Assembly (NCBI GenBank): GCA_030041475.1
Contig: JASHNU010000051.1
Coordinates: 122,308 to 186,307 of the forward strand
DNA length: 64,000 nucleotides
Direction of reading: 5' to 3'
DNA from: Candidatus Sulfotelmatobacter sp.
GTDB taxonomy: Bacteria; Acidobacteriota; Terriglobia; Terriglobales; Acidobacteriaceae
Below the pieces are notes generated by a model. The model made no database searches. It saw only the letters and a list, made by a program, of their open reading frames with translations, and was not told where the DNA came from. The translations under genes were made by a program, and so were the position numbers. The stretch's first letter is position 1; every line of letters starts with the position of its first letter. Positions 7,174 through 14,363 of this stretch are shown in pieces.

Positions 7174-9369
7174 CTATTGCGGCAGCCGCGTCCACTTCCG
7201 GCATTCGGCCGCGCTGATGGGCGCAGTAAGCGGTGGCCCAAACTTCATGCGAATCACCCCATCCGAGGTCGAGCAGAAGCTTCTCGTTCCCGAATTGGGG
7301 TCAACCGGCGTCGCCAGCGCCGCGTATTCGGTGCACTGTTGCGCCACACACAATGCCTTGATGGTGAACTGGAATCCGGATTTTGTGCACCACTTTCCAG
7401 CTGTGCACTCGGAATTTCCCAGGCTCTGATCGATGATGCCGGCATGCGCGGCTGACGCCTTGTTGACGCCGTTCGGATCGGGGCCAAGAGACGCCAGGTC
7501 GCGCGCAAATCCGCGCTCCGGATACGTCGCCGAATACGTGGCCTGCGCCGTGTTCACCGTGCGAATCGATGCCACGGCAGAGGAGTCATGCGCGGCGTTC
7601 CTGGCGCGCATGAGGTTGGGTATAGCAATCGCAGCCATTACGAGCACAGCGCTTACATCCACGCTCTGGTTCACGCTGGCCTCGCGCAGAGCGCTCTCGT
7701 CTCCGTAAGCGCACATGACCACAGTGTTTTTCTCGCCCGATCCTTTCTCGTTCGATCCCTGCGGCATCAGGCTTGCCAATTCCCGAGACGCCTGCCGGAG
7801 CTGAAACGCCATCAGGGCGGATGCATCCTCATAAACCAGCGCCGAAACTTCCGAAAGCGGAGCCGGTGGCAACGATTCGAGGAACTTCGGAGATTTCGCC
7901 AGCGATCCGCCGGAATGATGCAGCCGGATTGCCTCGGTGACTGCTGCCTGGCTGGAACCGAGGATCAAATAGCCATCCAGGAATGCGTAACTGAATTCGG
8001 TCGCCTTTTGCGGAGAAGGAACTTGAATGTCGTAGTAGATGATCCCATCCTGCTCTACCTGCTGCATGCCGATGTGCTGTATCGCAAGCACCTTGCTCAA
8101 CGCAGCCTGCAGGCGCTCAGGGTTGTTGATGCGAAAAATGGTTCTCCACTGCGGGGTGGATGGGCTGGCGCTTTCCAGTTCAACCGTGAACTCGCCGGCC
8201 AACTGGCTAAGAAGATCGTCCCGCAGACTCATGTGCAGGGCCTGCTCCATCTGCGGGAGCGCGGCCATGGCGTTGGGATTCGATGCCGTGGCCAGATCCT
8301 TGATGTCGTCAAACATCTCTGCCGGCTTTTTCAGCCGCGCGCTGACCACCATGACTGCTCCCGGGGAAACGAAGTCGAGACCGCCCAGCGTGCCGGGCGA
8401 GGCGAGCCATGAGGCCACTCCATGCCGCGCTCCGGTGAAGGTTAATTCAGCCTCGCTCGAAGCGCGGCCTGACACGGTCTTGTGCCGCCAGACCAGATAT
8501 CTCATTTCACCGAATCCCGTTCGCTGCAGCAGGGTGGTGGGACTCGCGTCGGCGCCCTTGGGGACAAGCGTCAGGATTCTCTGCAAATCAATGGCTCCAA
8601 CGGCCGTTGCGCCTCCCTCATAAGCCTGTTCGATCCGTCTTCCAAACTGAGTCGTGACAAACCCGCTGCCCTTGCGATCCAACTCAGCGTTAAACCACCG
8701 CAGCGTCTCAAGGTTGAGCGATCCCAGCAGAAAATCCGGGCGCACCAGAATCGTGAGCTTCTCCTCGCGTTCGGCGGTCTTCGTAGTGGAGAGTTCCTCG
8801 GGATCGAAAACGCGAACAACGGCCGGCGATTTGGAAATTTCCTTCGTCCACTGCTCAAGAAGTGACTTCGCCCCCGGTTTACGCGTCTTTGCCAGCAACA
8901 AAACGGCTGGTTCTTTCCGCCCTTCGCCCACCGCGGCCGAGAGTACGATTTCATCTCCCAGATACTGGGATAACTCGTAGAACTTCTCCATGTACTCTTC
9001 TATCTTCGGTGCTTGCGCGGCAATTGCCCCATGTTCCCAGAATTTCTTCAATTCCGAGTCTTGCGCCAGTTCCTGATGAAACAATGTCAATGCCTGGTGG
9101 GAAGCCTCCCCGTAGTTGGGGAGACCAATATAGAAAACCGTTGAGTCGGGAAGCAGTGGCAGCAATTGGCTCTGGGTCCGCTCGGGCGGAAGCTGAACGT
9201 TCTCTTTTAGGTGCTGAAGCAGTTGACCAAACGCACTGAGAACGGGCGCATAGTTCTTGATGTCCGAAGGCGTTCCCTGCCCCGCCTCGGTTGCGCTCCC
9301 CGCGCCTGTGCTTTGGCCGTTTGCGACTGATGCCATCGCGAGAAACGCCGCAACAAGCACGCTTCGCAT
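7174..9369 (-). CDS. Large secreted protein with a C-terminal pseudopilin-like domain
   Basis: Starting at the ATG at 9369 gives 731 residues with a clear signal peptide (MRSVLVAAFLAMASVANGQS). The frame stays open to 9462 but that part is not signal-like. Residues ~30-560 look like a DUF3352-type periplasmic protein: repeated alpha/beta units such as LLPLLPDSTVFYIGLPNYG, LDFVSPGAVMVVSARLKKPAE and AFLDGYLILGSSQAAVTEAI. From about residue 575 the sequence changes to a pseudopilin-like segment, VLVMAAIAIPNLMRARNAAHD, then SSAVASIRTVNTAQATYSAT and a Cys-containing tail. The prepilin-peptidase motif (GFTLIE) is absent, so this is a fused or captured pilin tail, not a normal pilin. Function unknown. 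Confidence 0.75.
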   Translation of the reverse strand: MRSVLVAAFLAMASVANGQSTGAGSATEAGQGTPSDIKNYAPVLSAFGQLLQHLKENVQLPPERTQSQLLPLLPDSTVFYIGLPNYGEASHQALTLFHQELAQDSELKKFWEHGAIAAQAPKIEEYMEKFYELSQYLGDEIVLSAAVGEGRKEPAVLLLAKTRKPGAKSLLEQWTKEISKSPAVVRVFDPEELSTTKTAEREEKLTILVRPDFLLGSLNLETLRWFNAELDRKGSGFVTTQFGRRIEQAYEGGATAVGAIDLQRILTLVPKGADASPTTLLQRTGFGEMRYLVWRHKTVSGRASSEAELTFTGARHGVASWLASPGTLGGLDFVSPGAVMVVSARLKKPAEMFDDIKDLATASNPNAMAALPQMEQALHMSLRDDLLSQLAGEFTVELESASPSTPQWRTIFRINNPERLQAALSKVLAIQHIGMQQVEQDGIIYYDIQVPSPQKATEFSYAFLDGYLILGSSQAAVTEAIRLHHSGGSLAKSPKFLESLPPAPLSEVSALVYEDASALMAFQLRQASRELASLMPQGSNEKGSGEKNTVVMCAYGDESALREASVNQSVDVSAVLVMAAIAIPNLMRARNAAHDSSAVASIRTVNTAQATYSATYPERGFARDLASLGPDPNGVNKASAAHAGIIDQSLGNSECTAGKWCTKSGFQFTIKALCVAQQCTEYAALATPVDPNSGTRSFCSTSDGVIRMKFGPPLTAPISAAECRKWTRLPQ

Positions 9370-9702
9370 GTTGCGATGGCTGAAGGAACGAGCCCGCGGC
9401 CACCGACTTTGCGAGTTCCCGATTTGGTCGCACTTACCACCAAGTCTGGATGGTACGTCCATTGCCTGCCCGCCCCCTGGAAGGCAACTGGATCGTACTC
9501 AAACAAGCGAAAGCTGAGTGGGGAATTGTAAGTCGTTAGAATCACCATAGTTATCTCAATTAGCCAGTGTTCCTTGTTTTGGTAGTCTTGTGCCAAACTG
9601 CGCCAAAAGGGCATCGCAAGGTCAGGGAGCTTTGTCCGGGTGTAGAATGATCTCAAATTTGTACCGTCGCCTCTTCGTGATCCGTATCCCCGAGGTGCAG
9701 TG
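9370..9702. other. Divergent intergenic region
   Basis: This 333-bp gap separates the minus-strand secreted protein (start 9369) and the plus-strand zinc-ribbon gene (start 9703). The part from ~9520 to 9600 is noticeably more AT-rich than its surroundings, as expected for promoters of both genes. I could not find a convincing -35/-10 pair or a palindrome in it. Confidence 0.5.
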
Positions 9703-9963
9703 ATGAACGACTCCCCCGACCAGTCGATGATTCCCCCGTACCGTTGCCCCGATTGTGGAAGCGAAATCGGTTTTCGTTCGCGACGGCGTTCGTTCACCGA
9801 ACGCTTTCTCTTGCCGCTGTTTCTCCTGCAGCCGGTGCGCTGCGGGGAGTGCTTCCGGCGGGATTACCGGTTGGTATTTACCAAGGTGCGCGACCGGCTC
9901 TCTGACACTCCGCGCATCGTTCCGGGAAAACCACCGTCCATGCCCAATCGCAACGTTGCCTAG
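9703..9963 (+). CDS. Small zinc-ribbon protein, function unknown
   Basis: This protein of 86 residues starts at the ATG at 9703; a GTG lies one codon upstream and GAGGT sits 6 bp before the ATG. Residues ~12-20 carry a CPDCGS knuckle and residues ~42-47 a RCGECFRR knuckle, together a four-cysteine zinc ribbon. A hydrophobic stretch between the knuckles (ERFLLPLFLLQP) may be buried or peripheral to the membrane. The tail is basic. It is 48 bp upstream of comF on the same strand. No function can be assigned. Confidence 0.7.
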   Translation: MNDSPDQSMIPPYRCPDCGSEIGFRSRRRSFTERFLLPLFLLQPVRCGECFRRDYRLVFTKVRDRLSDTPRIVPGKPPSMPNRNVA

Positions 9964-9985
9964 CGGCAGGGCTCGCCGCTATACT
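9956..9985 (+). promoter_or_regulatory. Possible sigma-70 promoter for comF
   Basis: TTGCCT (9956-9961) is followed after 18 bp by TATACT (9980-9985). It overlaps the stop codon of the zinc-ribbon gene and lies ~30-55 bp before the comF start. Assigned by eye only. Confidence 0.35.
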
Positions 9986-10011
9986 GTGAGCATTAGTCGT
10001 GGACGCGGCCG

Positions 10012-11025
10012 TTGTCGGTCTTCCTGTTGCGGTGGCCGCACCAGCACGAGGAGGCTGTCTTCAGCAGTAGTGAGGACCGAATCCGGGCCAGGGATGGCAG
10101 TATTGCAGTAGAAGGGCCTTCTATTGTTCTGCAGGGACTTCAGGCGCGATCCGGTTTCGCGAAGCCAGCCGCATTCAAACTTCCCAGCGACCGGGTTTCC
10201 ACCCTCAATTGGTTCAGCCGCGCTGCCGAAGGCCTGTTTACCGTACTTTTTCCGGGGGATTGCCGCATCTGCGGCGTGCCGCTGCTCAGCATTTCCCGGC
10301 TGCCGGTATGCCCGGAGTGCCTGGCGACGATTCACCCCATAGAGGGTAACGTTTGTTCCATTTGCGGCGAGCGCGTGCTCTCCGCCTACGCGGAAAATGA
10401 CGCCGATGGGCTGCGCCGTTGCCCGTTGTGCCGGCGTATCGAGCGGCCGTTCAACCGCGCCGTAGCCTATGGCAGCTATGACGGCGGCCTGCGTGAGCTG
10501 ATTCACCTGCTGAAATACAACGGAGTGCGCCCTGCGGCCAACGTCCTGGGGCGCATGCTGGCCGAAGCGATCGGAGCGCTGGAGCCTGCGTTCGGGCAAC
10601 CCAACATTGCCGTGATTCCGGTCCCGCTATACAAGGCTCGGCGCCGCCAGCGCGGCTTCAACCAGGCGGAACTGATTACGCGGGCGGCGCTTAAGCTCTT
10701 GCCGCCGGAGCGTTTTCACCTGATGTGCGATCTGTTGCTGCGTACGCGCGACACCCAATCGCAGATCGGGTTGACCAGCCACCAGCGCCGCGAGAACATG
10801 CGCGGAGCTTTTGCCATGGCCCGTGCCGAAGATGTCATTGGCCGCGAGGTGCTTCTCGTGGATGATGTTTACACCACGGGGACCACGCTGTCTGAATGTT
10901 CGCGCGTCGTGCGCCGGGCGGGCGCCTCGCAAGTTTGGGTGGCGACGGTCGCGCGTACGCTGAAGAACCCGAGCTTCAACGTTGCAAGGATGGAAGGTTT
11001 CGAACAAGATTTGGCGTCGGCATAA
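10012..11025 (+). CDS. comF: ComF-family phosphoribosyltransferase
   Basis: The N-terminal third has paired cysteine knuckles (CRICG, CPEC, CSICG, CPLC) forming the zinc region typical of ComF/GntX. LIHLLKYNG and the PRPP-binding motif LLVDDVYTTGTTLSECS (near residue 285) identify the phosphoribosyltransferase domain. ComF proteins are linked to DNA uptake in naturally competent bacteria; the substrate is not known. The start is uncertain: the frame opens with TTG at 10012 and no in-frame ATG precedes the cysteine region, so the first ~60 residues may be overcalled. The last residues (NVARMEGFEQDLASA) are encoded by one arm of a repeat (10982-11049). Confidence 0.85.
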   Translation: MSVFLLRWPHQHEEAVFSSSEDRIRARDGSIAVEGPSIVLQGLQARSGFAKPAAFKLPSDRVSTLNWFSRAAEGLFTVLFPGDCRICGVPLLSISRLPVCPECLATIHPIEGNVCSICGERVLSAYAENDADGLRRCPLCRRIERPFNRAVAYGSYDGGLRELIHLLKYNGVRPAANVLGRMLAEAIGALEPAFGQPNIAVIPVPLYKARRRQRGFNQAELITRAALKLLPPERFHLMCDLLLRTRDTQSQIGLTSHQRRENMRGAFAMARAEDVIGREVLLVDDVYTTGTTLSECSRVVRRAGASQVWVATVARTLKNPSFNVARMEGFEQDLASA

Positions 11026-11049
11026 GCGCGAAAGTTGGCAACCTTGCAA
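10982..11049. repeat. Inverted repeat at the comF 3' end (TTGCAAGG family)
   Basis: TTGCAAGG at 10982-10989 is mirrored by CCTTGCAA at 11042-11049, with further partial pairing (AAGGTT ... AACCTT) next to each arm. The left arm is inside the comF coding end. Related short motifs (ttgcaaccttcaactttcc at 11819-11837; tttgccaccttgccacttt around 12943-12961) recur in the next 2 kb. Confidence 0.55.
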
Positions 11050-11076
11050 TTTTGAACCTTTGAAGCGTTGATTTTT

Positions 11077-11685
11077 ATGTCTTACCGGATGGAACACGAG
11101 GCAGGACCAACAGCCCGGCATGCCGCCGGCCTGTTTCCGCCGGCGGCTCCGCACCGCGCCGGCGACGGCCATGCCCTGCTCGCTCCCGTACTGGTGCTGA
11201 ACGCATCGTACGAGCCCATCAACGTCTGTGCTGCGCGCCGCGCTCTGGTGCTCGTGTTGAAGGGTGTCGCGATGACCGAGGAAGAGAACGGCCACTTCCT
11301 GCACGCCGCGCGCGTGGCCATGCGCGTGCCGTCCGTAATTCGCTTGCTCGAATACCGCCGCATTCCGCATCAGAGCCGGGCTCTGTCGCGGAAGAACATC
11401 TTGCTGCGCGACCGCAACACCTGTCAGTACTGCGGCACGGCGCTGCCTTCGAGCGAATTGACGCTCGACCACGTCATTCCACGTTCCCGTGGAGGTTCGT
11501 CCACGTGGGAGAATCTGGTCGCCTGCTGCCATCCCTGCAACCGCCGCAAAGGCAACCAGTTTCCCGCAGAGGTTGGCATGAAGCTGCTGCGCGAGCCCCG
11601 CGCCTTCAATCTCCACACCAGCCGCCACATCATGCGCCTGATGGGCCGCAGCGACGATAAGTGGCGCAAGTATCTCTTCTACTGA
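11077..11685 (+). CDS. HNH endonuclease
   Basis: This protein is 202 residues from the ATG at 11077 (a TTG three codons earlier is possible). Residues ~110-160 hold the HNH nuclease: [10 protein letters not shown], then [13 protein letters not shown] with the D-H pair, [16 protein letters not shown] with the second zinc knuckle. The N-terminal part ([20 protein letters not shown]) is characteristic of the widespread bacterial HNH family that starts '[11 protein letters not shown]'. It probably nicks or cuts DNA; its biological role in hosts is not established. A second, differently built HNH gene follows 256 bp downstream. Confidence 0.9.
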   Translation: MSYRMEHEAGPTARHAAGLFPPAAPHRAGDGHALLAPVLVLNASYEPINVCAARRALVLVLKGVAMTEEENGHFLHAARVAMRVPSVIRLLEYRRIPHQSRALSRKNILLRDRNTCQYCGTALPSSELTLDHVIPRSRGGSSTWENLVACCHPCNRRKGNQFPAEVGMKLLREPRAFNLHTSRHIMRLMGRSDDKWRKYLFY

Positions 11686-11818
11686 GCTTTCAGGCCTACG
11701 TGTGCCAGCATGTCTGTCCACAGGCTCATTTAAGCAATAGAGCCGCGGCCGGTGCAACTGCGACGGCTTCCTGGAGTCCAGCATGAAGAAGGTTCCCCGA
11801 AGTTGATGCGCGATACCC

Positions 11819-11847
11819 TTGCAACCTTCAACTTTCCAGCCTAGACT
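11819..11847 (+). promoter_or_regulatory. Possible promoter for the second HNH gene
   Basis: TTGCAA (11819-11824) and TAGACT (11842-11847) are separated by 17 bp, upstream of the HNH gene at 11942. Between them and the gene lies a perfect palindrome, CGCCGGA-G-TCCGGCG, at 11877-11891, which could be an operator or hairpin. The -35 part also belongs to the local TTGCAACC repeat family, so this call is weak. Confidence 0.3.
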
Positions 11848-11941
11848 TGTCCGTTCTGCACGCGCCTGGCCGGGTTCGCCGGAGTCCGGCGAGCGTCCTG
11901 CAAGGGGAGCGAACCTGAACCATACCGGAGGGAGTACCGCC

Positions 11942-12436
11942 ATGCCGAAAGAGGACTATCGACGGCTACAGGAAATAGCGCAACGGCTGAGAAACAGCGA
12001 GCCGCCATTTTTCAGAGGCAACCACATCGGCAGTATTCAAGCGTTCGTGAGAGACGCTGGCAAATGCCAATACTGCAGCAGGTACTTATACGAGAGCTAC
12101 GCTGTGCTGGGGGACTCCGATACGGATCACATCCTGCCCAGGAGCAAATACGAACTGTTTAAGCACGAAGCGCGCAACCTGGTCGCCTGTTGTATCGAGT
12201 GCAACAAAATCAAGGGCGATTGGGATCCTGCGACTGAAGCGATGGGCCAGCGAAGCCTTGAAATAAGGACACTCTCAGACCTGGAGACGCAGCGAGACGA
12301 GTTGATCAAACGCACTCGGGAACACATTCAGCGAACGCCCGGGAAATGGCAGGCGCTATTTGAGAAGGCTCGACAGAACTTTGAGGACGCCGTCGCCGAA
12401 TATCACCGTGCTGCCCCCGAGGCAAAGAGCGCGTAA
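11942..12436 (+). CDS. HNH endonuclease (second, unrelated type)
   Basis: This protein is 164 residues from the ATG at 11942, which has a good ribosome site (GGAGGGAG about 6 bp upstream). The longer frame back to 11819 has no such support. The HNH core is CQYCSRYL, then DSDTDHILPRSKYELF, and NLVACCIECNKIKGDWDP. The C-terminal half is a charged helix (LETQRDELIKRTREHIQR, ALFEKARQNFEDAVAEY). It resembles small stand-alone HNH nucleases found near mobile DNA. It is followed by the S23-type gene on the opposite strand. Target unknown. Confidence 0.85.
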   Translation: MPKEDYRRLQEIAQRLRNSEPPFFRGNHIGSIQAFVRDAGKCQYCSRYLYESYAVLGDSDTDHILPRSKYELFKHEARNLVACCIECNKIKGDWDPATEAMGQRSLEIRTLSDLETQRDELIKRTREHIQRTPGKWQALFEKARQNFEDAVAEYHRAAPEAKSA

Positions 12437-12461
12437 GGTTGGAAGCCCTGCCGGGCCCTAC

Positions 12462-12951
12462 GGTGGCAAAGTGGCAGAGTGACAACGTGTGGAATCATGC
12501 AGAACGCTTGCGACGGATGGCTTCGATTAGGCGGTTCAGCAAGCCCAAGACCTGATGCAGTTCATTCTCAATTTCGCCGTGGGTAGCCGAATCGAGATAG
12601 GTTAAATCGAGTGCGACGGTGAATTGGGCTTCGAGTTCATGTAGTGAACCCCGCGCGAGGCCCAGAAAATGAAGAAACTCGTTTGACGTTAATCTCCCTT
12701 GTCCTTCGGCTATGTTTGACACTACAGAAACGGCAGCCCGGCGGGTCTGGGACGTGAGCCCGTAGATTTCAGTTCGTGGGGAACGCTCTGTGGCGCCATA
12801 AATGTGAACAGCCAACTCCCTGGCCTTCTGCCATACGAGTAGTTCACGATATGAGCACACCACGGCCAGAGGCTAGATTCGAGCGTTGGCAACATTCAAG
12901 CGTGAAAGCGCAGAAACACCATCTTCAGTTTCACTTTGAAACTTTGCCACC
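12462..12951. mobile_element. Inverted repeats bracketing the four-helix-bundle gene
   Basis: GGTGGCAAAGT at 12462-12472 is perfectly mirrored by ACTTTGCCACC at 12941-12951, and similarity extends beyond (GGCAGAGTGA versus the mirror of TCACTTTGAAA). The repeats enclose the complete S23-like gene and little else, giving a ~490-bp unit. This is how intervening sequences in 23S rRNA genes are built: inverted arms around an S23 frame. Here the unit is intergenic. Confidence 0.5.
12495..12863 (-). CDS. Four-helix-bundle protein (S23 / 23S rRNA intervening-sequence type)
   Basis: This 122-residue protein starts with GTG at 12863 and has the family signature: SYRELLVWQKARELAVHIY, then GLTSQTRRAAVSVVSNIAEG, FLHFLGLARGSLHELEAQ and a final helix EIENELHQVLGLLNRLIEAI. 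This is the S23/Avd-like fold, four amphipathic helices that form oligomers. Relatives are encoded inside intervening sequences of 23S rRNA or, as Avd, help diversity-generating retroelements; no reverse transcriptase is present here. The molecular role of stand-alone copies is unknown. Short inverted repeats flank it. Confidence 0.9.
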   Translation of the reverse strand: MVCSYRELLVWQKARELAVHIYGATERSPRTEIYGLTSQTRRAAVSVVSNIAEGQGRLTSNEFLHFLGLARGSLHELEAQFTVALDLTYLDSATHGEIENELHQVLGLLNRLIEAIRRKRSA

Positions 12952-12960
12952 TTGCCACTT

Positions 12961-13815
12961 TCACTGCGGCTTCTGCTGATTATTCTCATCCGGATTCTTC
13001 TGATCCGGCTTCTGGTCGGCCTTGGGAATCTCCTTGCCTTCGTACAGAATTTTCACGTTCGTGCCGAAGCGCTTGTAGTCCTGATATTTCACGATCTCAA
13101 CCACGCGGACGTCCTCGGTCTTGAAGTGGAGTTCGTCGTCGGCCTTGGTGAAGACGGGGAACCAGTACTTCCCGTCGATCTGCTGCCGCCAAGTGGTGAA
13201 CTTCGGAAACAGATTCTCTTCGTCGCCGTGTTTCGACCGGATATCGGGTACGGTTTTGCCATAGGTCTTCACAATCTGAAAGTCGTGGTCGTCGACCCAC
13301 ACCCGCCCTTGAAAATAGCGCTTCTTGCCTTCGATTTTCTTGGGAGCAATGTCGAACACGTAACAGTTCAGCTCATCTTCCTTCTGCTGCCCGACGTAAA
13401 GGATGTTGTATTCGGGGAGTTCTTCGGTCGTCAGCACGAAGGGCAACCGGTGGCGGATGTCCTGCATGTCCTCTTCCGACATGTAGATTTTTTGCAGACT
13501 GGATTGTGGGGCAAACACTACGTTCTCCAGCCGCTTGCCCTTGTTGTCGAATAAGACGTCGAAGACCTCGTGATACTCGCCGTCGACCGTGTCGCCGTCA
13601 AGGGTCTGCACCTTCACGTCCTGCCGATAGGTGTACTGGTCGCGCGCCTTGGCAAATTCGGTTTCCTTGGCGGCGAAGCGCTGGACGATTTCCTCCGGCG
13701 TCGCGCCTTGCGGCGGAATGTTCTGCAGATCGCTTTCCTGCGCGAGCGCGGCCACAACCAACAACCCGCAGGCCAACACGGTCAGAGGAAGCCAACGACG
13801 GAGGAATCGAGTCAT
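12961..13815 (-). CDS. Secreted protein of unknown function, Gln-rich tail
   Basis: This 284-residue protein has a signal peptide (LPLTVLACGLLVVAALAQ, cut near residue 26). The body alternates short strands, such as YTYRQDVKVQTLDGDTVDGE, LNCYVFDIAPKKIEGKKRYF and GRVWVDDHDFQIVKTYGK, in the manner of lipoprotein-carrier folds (LolA/outer-membrane-sorting type), but I see no lipobox and no diagnostic LolA motif. The last ~20 residues are Lys/Gln/Asn/Pro rich (DQKPDQKNPDENNQQKPQ). It is divergent from the BNR-propeller gene. Probably periplasmic. Confidence 0.7.
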   Translation of the reverse strand: MTRFLRRWLPLTVLACGLLVVAALAQESDLQNIPPQGATPEEIVQRFAAKETEFAKARDQYTYRQDVKVQTLDGDTVDGEYHEVFDVLFDNKGKRLENVVFAPQSSLQKIYMSEEDMQDIRHRLPFVLTTEELPEYNILYVGQQKEDELNCYVFDIAPKKIEGKKRYFQGRVWVDDHDFQIVKTYGKTVPDIRSKHGDEENLFPKFTTWRQQIDGKYWFPVFTKADDELHFKTEDVRVVEIVKYQDYKRFGTNVKILYEGKEIPKADQKPDQKNPDENNQQKPQ

Positions 13816-14363
13816 TTCAGGTAGTTTATCGGATGCGGAGTGAACCTGTCGCAGGGATGTTTACCCCAGAGTCCCCGCCGACGGAACGGGCAAGGCGGTG
13901 AGCCTTGCCCCAGTTTCTTTACTAACAACTGCGGCGGCCTCCCTCCGACCCCTCTCCGCTCAGTGAGGTCGGGGGAGGCGCTGCAGTTCTGCCACTTGGT
14001 TAGATGCCGGGGCTTTTTCGGGGTTGCCGCCAGGTGCCGGGGGGTCGGTTCTCCGAGTCCCCCGGGGAAAATTCGTTTTCTTGTCCAATTCGGGCGGTTT
14101 TCGGGGCTTTTCGAGCCCAAAACAAAACGCCCCAGACTCGATTTGAGTCTTGGGACGTCTGTTGATCAGCCCTCCCCCAAGTGCTGCTCGAGAATTACTG
14201 TAGCTCTGACCCCGAAATCGGTAAATAGCTCCCCCGTGCCATACCCCCCACGAAGGTGGGGTCCTTCGTTTTCCCCAGTAATTCGTTAGAGTTCCCCGCT
14301 TCTTCAGCAGCGTTGCAGGTCTCCCAATAACAGTTTGTAAACATTTGTCTTCGCAGTTGAGGA
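13816..14363. other. Structured 548-bp divergent intergenic region
   Basis: No credible gene fits here. Three strong hairpins are visible: GGGCAAGG/CCTTGCCC at 13888-13910; CCCAGACTC/GAGTCTTGGG (one bulge) at 14131-14154; and CCCCAC/GTGGGG at 14246-14261, followed by TCCTTCGTTTT, which resembles a terminator on the plus strand. Between 13960 and 14070 there are many G runs and C runs. The region probably holds promoters for both flanking genes plus repeat remnants. Confidence 0.5.

Noticed and set aside
12495..12863. Avd of a diversity-generating retroelement
   Set aside because: The fold fits, but no reverse transcriptase, template repeat or variable repeat is present nearby.
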